NCBI RefSeq assembly: GCF_025200715.1
Contig: NZ_CP104144.1
Span: 558,001 to 622,000, forward strand
DNA length: 64,000 bases
Origin: Rhizobium sullae
Lineage (GTDB): Bacteria; Pseudomonadota; Alphaproteobacteria; Rhizobiales; Rhizobiaceae
Reading direction: 5' to 3'
Shown: positions 27,655 through 37,209 of the stretch, one piece after another
How positions within the stretch are numbered: the first letter of the stretch is position 1
Layout: each line of letters starts with the position of its first letter
The notes under the pieces: generated by a model
Databases searched by the model: none
The model's input: the letters and a program-made list of their open reading frames with translations, nothing else
What the model was told of the DNA's origin: nothing
Program-made: the position numbers and the translations under genes

Positions 27655-29190
27655 TCAACAGGTTCTCAACCATTTCGGCAGGACGCGCCAGCGCGGCGGC
27701 AGCGCTTGCAGAGTGCTGGCGACAAGCCCGGGAAAGAACACGGCGACGATCCCGATGTACAGTGCAAGCGATGTCGCGAACGAGGTCACGCTGAACCAGT
27801 CGGAGACGAGCGCGCGCCGAAACAGAAAGAGCACTGCAAGCGACACCTCCACCATGGCCACAAGGGCGATCGCCTCGCGGATCAGCTGTGCGTCGACGCG
27901 AGCGGATCGGGCAAGAGAGCGCGACCAAAGCATGCCGGCCCCCAGGCATATAGAGAGCACGAAGCCGAAGGATGCCAGCGCGACATCCCACAATGCCCCG
28001 ATTGCAACCAAGGCTATGCCCGCCAGCAACTGGACCGCAGAACACTGGAGCAGCGTTCGGGCTTGCTGGGTGGCGATCATGAAGGAAGGCACGGAAGCTA
28101 CGAGGGCCAGGACGGGCAAGGCCAGCGCGAAAATCATCATGATGTCGGCCACCTGGATCCAAGCAGACCCCAACGCAATCCCGACGATCTGGGCTGAGAA
28201 AATGGAAAATCCGAACGCCGGGACGCAGAACAGCACGAGGCTTCCAAGCGAGATATTCAGTATAAAGCTCTCGAGCTTTTGGGGGTCGCCGGACATTCGG
28301 GCGAATATCGGAAGGAGGCCTGCCGAAATCGGATAGAACAGCACGCTCGTCACCAGATCGAGGAGCGCCTTCGCCGAGCGGAACATGCCCGCAGCAGCCG
28401 GTCCTGCAAGGAGCCCTAGCGTGACTTCCGGCAGGCGTTGGCCTGCCGCATCGAGCACGAGCCGACCCATCAGCTTGGCGACGCTTGAGGAAGCGCTCTG
28501 CCAGTCCGACTTGGAAAAGCGGGATCTCGGAAAGGCCGGCAGGGCGGCCAAGCACACGAGGGACCCCGTCGCCGCCGCGAGAATGGTCTGCGCAATGATG
28601 CTCCAGGCTCCGCCGCCGAAATAGGCAAGGGCGATCGACAGCGCACCTCCCGTGAGGATCGCCAAGGGACGCCGGATCGCCAGCACCGAAAAGGCGAATT
28701 TTCTAGCAAGCAGCCCTTCTGAGACCAGTCCGATCCCGGTCAGTGCTGGAGCGAGCGCCGAAGCCCGCATCAGATCGTCGATCAAGGGATCGCCGACGGC
28801 GGATGATAGGATCGGTGCGGCTGCGACGATGAGCATCGCCATCAGCAGGCTGCTACCGATCGCGCAGACAAAACACGCGCTCAGATAACCCGGCCCAGCA
28901 TCCTCCCGCTGTATGACGGTCTGCGTGACCCCCTGCAATGCATGGTTCGCAATCAGCGCTGGAGCAACGGCCATGGCTGCCATGCCCAAGTCGGTCGGGC
29001 CGAGCAGTCTCGCAGTAATCAAGAAGACGCTGGCTTGAGTGGCCCGCTCAGCGCAGATTTGCACCAAAGACCACGCAGCACCCCGTATTGCGGTGGCGCG
29101 CATCTTATTGCTTGCAAGTTCTTGCGTGGCCGTTGATGCCTGCAGGTTTTGGATTTCGACGCCGGACTCGTTTCGGTTTTCGGGGCTCAT
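27655..29190 (-). CDS. Polysaccharide flippase, Wzx/oligosaccharide family
   Basis: This 511-residue integral membrane protein has about 12-14 hydrophobic helices, a cytosolic N-terminus, and the flippase opening AIRGAAWSLVQICAERATQA followed by ARLLGPTDLGMAAMAV, typical of the MOP superfamily. It should flip lipid-linked repeat units across the inner membrane. Its ATG overlaps the stop of the ExoF-like gene by four bases (ATGA), so it is the last gene of the seven-gene minus-strand operon. It is convergent with the GH18 gene. Confidence 0.9.
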   Translation of the reverse strand: MSPENRNESGVEIQNLQASTATQELASNKMRATAIRGAAWSLVQICAERATQASVFLITARLLGPTDLGMAAMAVAPALIANHALQGVTQTVIQREDAGPGYLSACFVCAIGSSLLMAMLIVAAAPILSSAVGDPLIDDLMRASALAPALTGIGLVSEGLLARKFAFSVLAIRRPLAILTGGALSIALAYFGGGAWSIIAQTILAAATGSLVCLAALPAFPRSRFSKSDWQSASSSVAKLMGRLVLDAAGQRLPEVTLGLLAGPAAAGMFRSAKALLDLVTSVLFYPISAGLLPIFARMSGDPQKLESFILNISLGSLVLFCVPAFGFSIFSAQIVGIALGSAWIQVADIMMIFALALPVLALVASVPSFMIATQQARTLLQCSAVQLLAGIALVAIGALWDVALASFGFVLSICLGAGMLWSRSLARSARVDAQLIREAIALVAMVEVSLAVLFLFRRALVSDWFSVTSFATSLALYIGIVAVFFPGLVASTLQALPPRWRVLPKWLRTC

Positions 29191-30485
29191 TGGTAACCCG
29201 TTACCGCCGGGGCGCCGCTGAGGGTCCGGTCCGAAAGCGAGCCTGTCGTGTGGCGTGAGACCTTGATCACGTCTCCCGGTCTGACCGGGCTCGTTTCGGC
29301 CGTTACCTCCTCGACCAACTGTCCATCTCGCTCCCTGAGGATCGAATATGTAATCTCGATCTCTTCGTCGTGACCTGCAGCAGGCGCTCCGTCTATCTGC
29401 AATTGCTGGATCAAGTCCTCGGCGGTGCCAAGCTTGCCTGTCACGCTCTCGAGTTCGCCGTCCACGCCGTTGAGCTCGACAAGTAACTCACTGCCGTCCG
29501 CGTCCTGCAGTCGCCTTATTGAGGCCTCAGTGCTCGCGACGCGCTCGCTAACCTTGAGCATTTCGGTCTGCACCTCTTTGCGCTTGCTGTCGACGGCCAA
29601 GGCGGTCCGCTCAAGCGCATATACACGTGCCGAAGGAACCAAGCCCTGGGATTCGAGCTTCCGCACCTGGACAAGTTCGCGGTCTACGCTGCTGCTCTGC
29701 GCGTTCTGGGTCTCGATCTGGTTCTGCAAAGTACTCATCTGCCCGCGGAGCAGTGAAAGCTGTTCGTTATAGTTACCTAACTCGCGAGCGCGTGTCTTGC
29801 GCCGCTGATCAAAAACGAGCTGCTCTCGCGTAATCACATCTTGGACATTCGGCTCGCTTGCGCGCAGTCTCAGTCTCGCGGGAAATTCGATTTTATCTTT
29901 GCCTCCGACTGTCGCTTCCAGCCGGGCACGTCGAGCCTCAAGCCTGTTCCTTTGCGCCCTCAAGACGTTCAGTTCGCCATTGGCCTGAACCATATCGCGT
30001 TCGAAACGGGTTTCTCCTAACGCCGGGGCCCTTGCCATGCCACCTGCCACACTGAGCGCATGGATCACTCTCATGCCTGGCCTGAAGGGGTACTCTCCCG
30101 GTTTCTCGACCGCACCGATGATGTAGAATGGACGATGTTGCACTATTTCGACGGCAGTGACGGGAGGATTGACCAGCCGCACCTTCGCTTGAAACTGCGA
30201 TGCGATCGAGGTCGCGAATTTGGAAGCGCTCATCCCGGCCGCCTTGATGTTGCCAAGCAGCGGTATTGCAACGTCGCCTGCCGCATCCACCGTGAATTCG
30301 CCATTCAACCGAGGTCGGATCTCGCCGCTCGCCGAAGAGATTTCCGTCACGCTGATCCTGAGTTTATCCTGGGAGCCTAGCATATATTCATCCGATGCAT
30401 TGCCGGCTGTTGCTCCCGCCGAGAACAGGAGCACCAGCGCCAGTGCGCCATTTTGCGCCGCGCCTGGCACGTTAAGACGAGCCAT
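29187..30485 (-). CDS. ExoF-like polysaccharide export protein
   Basis: This ~432-residue polysaccharide export (Wza/ExoF-type) protein has a signal peptide (NGALALVLLFSAGATAG), a Poly_export domain (DEYMLGSQDKLRISVTEI, FTVDAAGDVAIPLLG), an SLBB-like segment (FYIIGAVEKPGEYPFRPGM), then a long coiled-coil-like region (about 190-360) and a tail with SPVRPGDVIKVSR. The start at 30485 is chosen because GGTGGAGGGAG precedes it; a longer frame starts at 30614. Sinorhizobium ExoF has the same layout. It probably lines the periplasmic/outer-membrane export path and works with the ExoP-like protein encoded upstream. Confidence 0.87.
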   Translation of the reverse strand: MARLNVPGAAQNGALALVLLFSAGATAGNASDEYMLGSQDKLRISVTEISSASGEIRPRLNGEFTVDAAGDVAIPLLGNIKAAGMSASKFATSIASQFQAKVRLVNPPVTAVEIVQHRPFYIIGAVEKPGEYPFRPGMRVIHALSVAGGMARAPALGETRFERDMVQANGELNVLRAQRNRLEARRARLEATVGGKDKIEFPARLRLRASEPNVQDVITREQLVFDQRRKTRARELGNYNEQLSLLRGQMSTLQNQIETQNAQSSSVDRELVQVRKLESQGLVPSARVYALERTALAVDSKRKEVQTEMLKVSERVASTEASIRRLQDADGSELLVELNGVDGELESVTGKLGTAEDLIQQLQIDGAPAAGHDEEIEITYSILRERDGQLVEEVTAETSPVRPGDVIKVSRHTTGSLSDRTLSGAPAVTGYQ

Positions 30486-30610
30486 GATCACACTCCCTCC
30501 ACCGCTTCTGCCGGACCGCCTGCCCGCGCTAGCTCTTGGAAAATGCTGAGCTTGCCAGCGTTTGAACCAGAGCCCAGCCCACGTCGTGCGCACAAATACA
30601 CTCTTTTCCA

Positions 30611-32236
30611 TCATTCCATCAGCGTCATCTTCCGCCGGGCAACCTTGTTCAGCACGACTCCGAGTACCTTCAGCCGCTGCGGCTCGAGCATCTTCAATGC
30701 TAGGCCGAGAGCAGACTTGTCAGTCTTGTTCCACTCCGCCAATATCACGAGATGATCCAACAAGCTGACCATCGCCAGGGCATCTCCGCATCTGGCCAAT
30801 GCCGGCATGTCCACGCAAATCCAGTCGAAATCCTTACGATGAGTTGCGATTATGCGGCCGACCCAATCCGGTCGGTTCATGAGCTTCTCGTCCACAGCTG
30901 GCCCGAGCAGAGGAGCGAACTTCAGGGCAATGCCGGGAAGGCACCGGACTTCGGAGCTCTCGGCGTCAGCGTCCGACCCGTCTGACGACAAGTACGTCAG
31001 TGGGGCAAGCGTCTGGGTAAGCTGCCGGGTCTGAAAATCGGCATCGATGAGCAGGACCTTGTCGCCCGCGCGAGCGAGAAGCTGAGCGAAATTGGCGATC
31101 AGCGTCGAACGACCTTCGGATCCACACGCAGAGACAACGCCGACGACGATGGCCCGGTGGCCGCTGGCTGCGACCACCAACTGGGACCTGAGTAGGCGAA
31201 GCGCCTCGCAAAACAGGGAGGTCGGGAAGTCCGCCGCATAAGACAGTGCGGAAGACGATAAGGGCTTCCTGTAGGACCTTCGCAACCATCGAGGCAAGAG
31301 CCGCGAGAACGGATTGGGCCTCAACGCGCGCACCGATGGAACGAGTCCCAAGCATCGGATGGAAAGTTCGTCCTCGAGATCGCTCCTTTCCCCGACCGTA
31401 CGCTTCATCACGACACGGGCGGCGGCGGTGCAGATTCCGAACCCCAATCCGGCAAAGAGGCCGAGCACCAGCAGCACCGGCGTCCTAACGCCGGTGCGCT
31501 CCACAAGCGGACTTGCCGGCGTCAAGATCCGGGCCAGGGGCGCGCTCTCCCGCTCGGTAGCCTCCATCCTGAATTTCCACTGATGATCCGCATAGGTTCT
31601 CGCAATGGCATTCGCGACGAGCGCTGACTTCTCAGAGCTGCTTGCTGTGACTTCGATTTCGGCGACGTACGATCGCGCGGCCCGGCTGGCCCGCATCGCT
31701 GACCAAAGTTGTCTGGCGGCGATCTGCCGAAGTTCGTCATCAGGTCTCGCCTCCGCGCTTAACGTCGCGTCCTGCGTCGGCATCCGTGCCTCGAAGATCA
31801 TTCGTTCAAGGCTCGACCGCCAAGCAGCCAACTTGGAGGAGAGGCCGGATTTGACGGAAACGAATTCGGGATCTTTATGAAGTGCGAGCTCATCAACCAC
31901 CTCAAGGAGCACGTCATTCGACTCGATAATCTTGATCTGTGTATCGATATAGGCGGAGTCCGCAGAGTCGCTGGGGACCTGCCCGTCAGACACCGGTAAG
32001 CGGTAATCGAGAATAATGACCGCCCGCGCCCGATACGTCGGCTCGGCACGCATGGCGTAGGTTCCCGTCAGTGACATACCTATGACGGCCCAAAGTGCGA
32101 GCCAAAGCCAGTTGGCCGATAAGAACGACAGAATAGGACCAAGGAGGAGCGGGCGCGGACCATCATCTGAGGTCAATGCCGAGACCTTCGACCAACGTGC
32201 TGCTTGGTGATGTTCATAACGCATAAACTTACCCAT
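30611..32236 (-). CDS. ExoP/Wzc-like chain-length and export ATPase
   Basis: This 541-residue protein has a Wzz-type N-terminus with one membrane segment near 40-60 (NWLWLALWAVIGMSLTG) and a second near 265-285 (VLLVLGLFAGLGFGIC), then a cytoplasmic BY-kinase-like domain. The Walker A region reads SACGSEGRSTLI, with Arg where Lys is normal, and Walker A' is VLLIDADFQTRQL. There is no Tyr-rich C-terminal tail; it ends RKMTLME. It may bind nucleotide poorly and act as a scaffold controlling polymer length. It overlaps the preceding GT4 gene by eight bases within the operon. Confidence 0.85.
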   Translation of the reverse strand: MGKFMRYEHHQAARWSKVSALTSDDGPRPLLLGPILSFLSANWLWLALWAVIGMSLTGTYAMRAEPTYRARAVIILDYRLPVSDGQVPSDSADSAYIDTQIKIIESNDVLLEVVDELALHKDPEFVSVKSGLSSKLAAWRSSLERMIFEARMPTQDATLSAEARPDDELRQIAARQLWSAMRASRAARSYVAEIEVTASSSEKSALVANAIARTYADHQWKFRMEATERESAPLARILTPASPLVERTGVRTPVLLVLGLFAGLGFGICTAAARVVMKRTVGERSDLEDELSIRCLGLVPSVRALRPNPFSRLLPRWLRRSYRKPLSSSALSYAADFPTSLFCEALRLLRSQLVVAASGHRAIVVGVVSACGSEGRSTLIANFAQLLARAGDKVLLIDADFQTRQLTQTLAPLTYLSSDGSDADAESSEVRCLPGIALKFAPLLGPAVDEKLMNRPDWVGRIIATHRKDFDWICVDMPALARCGDALAMVSLLDHLVILAEWNKTDKSALGLALKMLEPQRLKVLGVVLNKVARRKMTLME

Positions 32237-33368
32237 GATACAGATGAGGACGGCCGTTACTTCTTTCGTTCGCTATTTCCTCTGAAACTATCGTGCTCAA
32301 GATCTTTGCCCCATTGTCGATCGTATAGGGGGCGATGCTGGCTTCGCCCTTTTCGCGGAGGAATGCTATTTCGGCCTGGGGCAGGGAAAGAAGCGTTCTC
32401 AGGCAGTCTTCTATGTCGCGAACTCGGGGCTCGAAGACGAGACGCGGATCGATCGATCGGGCTAATTCTGCGCTGCCGCACGCTGTGCTGACCGCACATA
32501 GGCATCCGCGTTGCAGGGCCTCGTTGACGACCAGTCCCCACGGGTCTGCCAATGACGGAAGGACCATCACGTCGATCGAGCGATAGAATTCCTCCCGCAG
32601 CTCGCCGTCAACGTATCCCCACCATCGAATTCGTTCTGCCGCTCCGACGGACATCGGAACCATTCCGGCCATGTGAAGCGACACGTCGGCTTCTCCCAGT
32701 GCCGCGAATGCCTCGATGAGGGCCGTCACGTTCTTTCGATTCGAGCCCGCTCCGATATAGCCGAACGATCTGATCGGGCCGCTCCGCCGAACCAAGGGGC
32801 CGCTGGCGTCGGGCACAACACAGATCATTCGCTTGGTGGGGATCTCGGTCGGCAAGCTGCGCAGGTATGCCTTGGTCATGTCGGAAAAAACGATCGCTGT
32901 GTCGCAAATTGCACACAATATCTTTGAACAAATTCGCTGATAGAGTTGTTTGACGCGTGGCTTGAAATGATCTGGAATGTGCTTTTCCCAAAGCAATAAA
33001 CGCTTTCCTTCCAATTTTAGAACGAAGGCCCAAAAGAGCATGCAGAGGTTCGTTGGATTGTTGTCCAATAGGACGACGGTCTGCGGTTCCGGTCGAAGCC
33101 AGAAGAACACAAGTGGACCGACGGCAAAACTGGGACACCTGACGACTGTGTACGTGGTCTTATGACAGGCGCCGCCCCATCTTCGCCCCTCGTCCTCCGG
33201 GCTCTGCAGATAAAAAACTATCAGGTCCGTGCCTGAACGCGCCATTTGCTCAAAGATGGCGTGCTGGTGTGGCGAATAGTAGTTCTGCACAAAGGCAATC
33301 GTCCCACTTGCCTTATCCGGCTGTTTGCTTGCTGCCCTCTTGAAGAGGACGTTCTGAGCGTCCGTCAT
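32229..33368 (-). CDS. Glycosyltransferase, GT4-like
   Basis: This 379-residue GT-B enzyme starts MTDAQNVLFKRAASKQPDKA and has SFGYIGAGSNRKNVTALIEA followed by DVMVLPSLADPWGLVVNEAL, a DPWGxxxxEA variant of the GT4 E-x7-E region. No signal peptide; membrane-associated at most. An AGAGGTG site precedes the ATG. It lies between a GT26 gene (12-base gap) and the ExoP-like gene (8-base overlap). It should add a sugar to the lipid-linked repeat unit; donor and linkage cannot be inferred. Confidence 0.85.
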   Translation of the reverse strand: MTDAQNVLFKRAASKQPDKASGTIAFVQNYYSPHQHAIFEQMARSGTDLIVFYLQSPEDEGRRWGGACHKTTYTVVRCPSFAVGPLVFFWLRPEPQTVVLLDNNPTNLCMLFWAFVLKLEGKRLLLWEKHIPDHFKPRVKQLYQRICSKILCAICDTAIVFSDMTKAYLRSLPTEIPTKRMICVVPDASGPLVRRSGPIRSFGYIGAGSNRKNVTALIEAFAALGEADVSLHMAGMVPMSVGAAERIRWWGYVDGELREEFYRSIDVMVLPSLADPWGLVVNEALQRGCLCAVSTACGSAELARSIDPRLVFEPRVRDIEDCLRTLLSLPQAEIAFLREKGEASIAPYTIDNGAKILSTIVSEEIANERSNGRPHLYHG

Positions 33369-33380
33369 GGTACACCTCTG

Positions 33381-34151
33381 CTAATGATGGGTTGCCCGCC
33401 TAGCGAGGTCACTCGCCAGGATGGCGATGAAACGGGAATTGGTTGTAAGATTGCGCTTCCACAGCTTCCGCGGTTCCAAGCAAAGCCGCCAGGCCCATTC
33501 GAGCCCGGCATTCTGTAAGAGGACCGGGGCCCGGGGCAGAAACCCGGCGGCGACATCGAACGCTCCGCCCACGCCCAAGACAGCCGGGATCTGCAAGGCG
33601 GAGCGCTGTTGCTCACACCAGATCTCCTTAAACGGCGCGGGCATTGCCACCAAGAGCAGATCTGCGCCGCTGTTGTTGATCTCTGTTGTGATGTCAGCGT
33701 ACTCGTTCTTCGAGAAGAAGCCGTTTCGCGCGCCGGCAATTCGTATGCCTGGATATCTCGACGCGACGACTTCCATGAACCGTTGCAGTCGCTGCTGGGT
33801 CGTCCCGAGCAAATACACGCTCAACCCTTCGGTCGACCCTCTCTCTAATAGTGCTTCCATTAGATCGATTCCGGTCACTCGTTCGGGAACCGGGGTGCCG
33901 AGCAACCTACTGGCCCACACCAGGGGCATTCCATCGGTCACGACGAGATCTGCCTTCCCGACAGCCGCCGAAAGCGTCGAATCGGTCCGCATCGTCACAA
34001 GAAGAGAAACATTGGCAGTGATTATGATGTGTGTTTGCCGAACAGGTTCGGCCCGCCAATGCAAGACGAGACTTACAACATCGTCAGCAGGTATGGCGTG
34101 GAAACGGGTATTCAGAAATTCCACAACTGGAATTTTGTCAAAGCTGTTCAT
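33381..34151 (-). CDS. GT26 (WecG/TagA/CpsF) glycosyltransferase
   Basis: This 256-residue protein of the WecG/TagA/CpsF family has hallmark segments THIIITANVSLLVTMRTD, ADLVVTDGMPLVWASRLLG, ERVTGIDLMEALLERG, then AVLGVGGAFDVAAGFLPRAP and LEWAWRLCLEPRKLWKR. GT26 enzymes transfer ManNAc(A) or similar residues to an undecaprenyl-diphosphate acceptor. A WecB-type UDP-GlcNAc 2-epimerase two genes upstream would supply UDP-ManNAc, supporting such a donor. The start at 34151 has GGGGGAGG upstream and overlaps the previous stop by four bases; a longer in-frame start at 34214 is unlikely. Confidence 0.92.
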   Translation of the reverse strand: MNSFDKIPVVEFLNTRFHAIPADDVVSLVLHWRAEPVRQTHIIITANVSLLVTMRTDSTLSAAVGKADLVVTDGMPLVWASRLLGTPVPERVTGIDLMEALLERGSTEGLSVYLLGTTQQRLQRFMEVVASRYPGIRIAGARNGFFSKNEYADITTEINNSGADLLLVAMPAPFKEIWCEQQRSALQIPAVLGVGGAFDVAAGFLPRAPVLLQNAGLEWAWRLCLEPRKLWKRNLTTNSRFIAILASDLARRATHH

Positions 34152-35308
34152 ACAATGTGCCTCCCCCTGTTCCCGGCCTGATCGAGGCTGGCTGCATAGA
34201 GGCACCATCCCCACTCATAGGGCCGTATCTCGTGATTGATGCATAGTGCCATTGAAGGGGCTGCGCTTCCGCGGTGACGTCCGGCCAGCGCGAGCAGTTT
34301 GTTGCCCAAGGATGCGATTGGGGGCTCGCTCCGTTCGATATTCCTCCAGATTGCAGTCGCCTCCTCGTCGATGAGGCTGACACCCAGCTCGTTTTCGAGA
34401 ACCCAGCGTTGGCTACGTTCGATTGCTTGCGAGTAATCCCCTCCACCCGCTGCCCGCAGGATCATCAAAGCCATCGGCGCCATTGCATGCTGATGAACCG
34501 AATAAACGGGATAGCCCTCCGCAACCCGTCCCGAGGACACGTCGTAGTGCCACCACCACTGGCCCTGGCTGCCTTGTAGCTCGGTCAGCCGCCCGGCTAT
34601 CCGTTCCGCCAACCGAAGGGCTCGCTCGTCGTAGAGCACGATCGCGGCAAAGGCCAAGGCCTGGACGGCGTAAATTTGGTCGGCGAAGTTCGCAAGCTGT
34701 CGACGTAGTCGATGTCGGAGCGGGGCTGCGGCACTGGCGTGGCTGACCAAACGAGCGTTCTCGTCATAGCGTGACCACAATACCGAAACAGCCGAACGAG
34801 CCAGATCGAACATGCGGGCGTTGCGCACCCGCCCCAGTTCATGAAGCAGGCCGCTGGCAAGCCACGCGACCTCCATCGTGGTCAGCCGATCGGCCCATTC
34901 CCGCCGGTCATTCAATGACACGCCGATACGATCGAGGAGGTCTCCCAAGGCAAGGCCGTCGAGGACTGCGTTCGCCCAGATGGCAAGGCCGGTTGCACCA
35001 AGCGCTCGCTCTCGGCCGATACGGTCGAGGGCCGCAGATAACGCCTTCTGGGATGGTAGTCCAATCTGACTGGGAGCGATGCCGGCTCTGTCGAGACCTA
35101 TCAGGCAGATGAGCGTGCTCGTAATATTCTCTGTCCCTCGGGTGGGCTGACCGGATTTGCGGTCCCTGATCTGCAGGTCGAAGAGGCCTGTCTCAGGATT
35201 GGCGGCCGCTCGCAAGCCGGAGGCGCAAAGCGGCAACAGACGTGCATATGCGTCAGGAACGGCGGGTGAGAATTCCGGGCCTGTTTCGAAATTTATAATA
35301 GTTGGCAT
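34148..35308 (-). CDS. Unrecognised protein of the polysaccharide operon
   Basis: This 386-residue soluble protein has no signal peptide or membrane segment and is rich in amphipathic helices. Segments such as GTENITSTLICLIGLDRAG, AWLASGLLHELGRVRNARM, QGQWWWHYDVSSGRVAEGY and YSVHQHAMAPMALMILRAAG suggest an alpha/alpha-barrel of the kind seen in terpenoid cyclases, glycan lyases/epimerases and unsaturated glucuronyl hydrolases. I cannot assign a function. A GGAGAGG site precedes the ATG, and the stop overlaps the GT26 start (ATGA), so it is firmly part of the operon. A polymer-modifying or polymer-cleaving role is one guess. Confidence 0.75.
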   Translation of the reverse strand: MPTIINFETGPEFSPAVPDAYARLLPLCASGLRAAANPETGLFDLQIRDRKSGQPTRGTENITSTLICLIGLDRAGIAPSQIGLPSQKALSAALDRIGRERALGATGLAIWANAVLDGLALGDLLDRIGVSLNDRREWADRLTTMEVAWLASGLLHELGRVRNARMFDLARSAVSVLWSRYDENARLVSHASAAAPLRHRLRRQLANFADQIYAVQALAFAAIVLYDERALRLAERIAGRLTELQGSQGQWWWHYDVSSGRVAEGYPVYSVHQHAMAPMALMILRAAGGGDYSQAIERSQRWVLENELGVSLIDEEATAIWRNIERSEPPIASLGNKLLALAGRHRGSAAPSMALCINHEIRPYEWGWCLYAASLDQAGNRGRHIV

Positions 35309-35352
35309 CGGAGCCTCTCCATCGTCCCGTGGTGTGTCTGACGCCCATAAAG

Positions 35353-36534
35353 TCAGCAGATAATCGCCTGCGCTTTCGTCGTACCTGCAACCCTTTCGCG
35401 CAGCTTCTCAATCATTCGAGCGCTGGCCAAGCCATCGCCGTAGGGGCTTTTGTGAATGGTCATCGTGGGGAGGCGGCTGGTGCTCAGTGCGCCGATAGCC
35501 TCCTCCACAATCCGGGTCCGGTCGGTGCCGATCAGCTTGGCAACCCCTGCTTCGATGCCCTCTGGACGCTCGGTATGCTGCCGGGTGATCAGGACTGGCA
35601 CACCCAGCGAGGGAGCCTCCTCTTGAATGCCGCCCGAGTCGGTAATGATGAGATGAGCCCTAGCCATCAGATAGACGAAGGAGACATAGTCGACGGGCGC
35701 TATCAGATGTATTCGTTCACGCAACTCCGGATGTGCGCACCCGAGAATGGCGTTGACAGGCTCCTGCACGTTTGGATTCAGATGAACTGGATACAGTATC
35801 TCGACATCCGACAATTCCCCAACTAAGTCGACGAGCGCTTCACACGTCCTGCGGATAGGGTTGCCAAAGCTTTCGCGGCGATGCCCTGTGACCAAAACTA
35901 GGCGTCTGTACGGCTTCAAAAATGAGAATCGATCGTCCAGCTGTTCTCGCAATACACTGTTCGACTTTATAAGATTGATCACCCACACCAACGCATCGAT
36001 GACGCTGTTCCCGGTCACGAATACCGAATTCTCTGGATGGCCTTCCTGCAGCAAGTTGCCGCTGGCCCAAGAGGTGGGCGCGAAATGGAGGTCCGCTATG
36101 GTGCTGATGAAGCGCCGGTTGGCTTCTTCAGGATAAGGAGAATACTTGTCGGATGTGCGAAGCCCGGCTTCCACGTGCGCAATTGAGACCTTTTCGTAAA
36201 ATGCGGCCAAGCTCGACGCGAACGCCGTTGTCGTATCACCTTGGACGATAACCCACTCCGGTCGCGCCTCCCGGATTACATTCGCGACCTCTACAACAAT
36301 TCGTGACGTAACCTCGGCAAGGCTCTGCGCGGGTTTCATCAAGTTCAGATCGTAGTCAGGCTTGATGCCGAATACATCGAGCACCTGATCTAACATGAAG
36401 CGGTGCTGTCCGGTTACGCAGACCCGAATATCGAATGACGGATCAGCAGCTGCCGCCTTGACAAGAGGAGCAAGTTTTATTGCTTCTGGCCTTGTGCCCA
36501 AGACAGCTAATATCGTTGCTCCTGAGGAACTCAT
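35353..36534 (-). CDS. wecB: UDP-N-acetylglucosamine 2-epimerase (non-hydrolysing)
   Basis: This 393-residue cytosolic enzyme interconverts UDP-GlcNAc and UDP-ManNAc. Family motifs are present: ILAVLGTRPEAIKLAPLV, VIVQGDTTTAFASSLAAFY, VEAGLRTSDKYSPYPEEANR, VTGHRRESFGNP, and ITDSGGIQEEAPSLGVPVL. It is the first gene of the seven-gene minus-strand operon (wecB, unknown, GT26, GT4, exoP-like, exoF-like, flippase), 44 bases before the next gene. The upstream region is AT-rich and probably holds the operon promoter. The polymer likely contains ManNAc or a derivative; no UDP-ManNAc dehydrogenase is seen here. Confidence 0.95.
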   Translation of the reverse strand: MSSSGATILAVLGTRPEAIKLAPLVKAAAADPSFDIRVCVTGQHRFMLDQVLDVFGIKPDYDLNLMKPAQSLAEVTSRIVVEVANVIREARPEWVIVQGDTTTAFASSLAAFYEKVSIAHVEAGLRTSDKYSPYPEEANRRFISTIADLHFAPTSWASGNLLQEGHPENSVFVTGNSVIDALVWVINLIKSNSVLREQLDDRFSFLKPYRRLVLVTGHRRESFGNPIRRTCEALVDLVGELSDVEILYPVHLNPNVQEPVNAILGCAHPELRERIHLIAPVDYVSFVYLMARAHLIITDSGGIQEEAPSLGVPVLITRQHTERPEGIEAGVAKLIGTDRTRIVEEAIGALSTSRLPTMTIHKSPYGDGLASARMIEKLRERVAGTTKAQAIIC

Positions 36535-37209
36535 TGGCTAAAGACCGCCCATCTATAAATAGTGCAATAGAAATAATGTACGATGGCTATAATAAAACAA
36601 GAGATCATAAGGAGTATAATTCGTTGGTATTAGCTAATAAGTCTGGCCCATGACAAACAACTTGCTTGGAAAAGTGCAAGATTTGATCTGGATATGAGAG
36701 TTTTTACGATCATGAGTTGTTCGAATGGCGGAGCCTGTGAGGGATCACATGCCCCGTGCGGTCAGATCTGGGGCGCTGGGTGTCTCCAGACGACCGGGTT
36801 CACGATCAACTGCGGATCCCAACCAGCTCACGGAAAGGGCAACGGCATTGCGATGATTCCGTTAGCAGTTCCTCCTCGCGGGCGATGCGGCAGCTGAAGT
36901 CGTGGATGATACGGCCCAGATAAATTTCCGATACCTGCTGCGCAGGGCGTGCGCATTGCGCGTCTGACGTCTGATCAGCGCCACTTGCCGAGGCGCTGCA
37001 CGGTTTGGTGCAGTGACGCCCGTCTTTGTCGCAAGCTTCGCTTGCTGCTTCCTGGCCGACGGTGAGCTTCGCTTCGACCGGGAACGTCACGGTTTTTGCT
37101 GGAGGGCGGTGTCCGCCCTCACTTGGCGCGTATCCTGCAGCTTCATCGCCGCGGTCTTAACCGCAATTCTGACGCCTTGCTGCATGGAAGCTTGCGTTTG
37201 CCGATGGAA
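36535..37209. other. AT-rich upstream region of the wecB operon, no gene seen
   Basis: The first ~150 bases (36535-36690) are strikingly AT-rich compared with the neighbours and likely carry the wecB promoter. The remainder is GC-normal but no frame resembles a known protein; it may be decayed sequence. A perfect hairpin with eight-base arms GAGGGCGG/CCGCCCTC lies at 37102-37120, without a T-run on either side, so it is not an obvious terminator. Confidence 0.45.

Noticed and set aside
37102..37120. Perfect hairpin GAGGGCGG/CCGCCCTC considered as a terminator
   Set aside because: No T-run follows on either strand and no gene ends close by.
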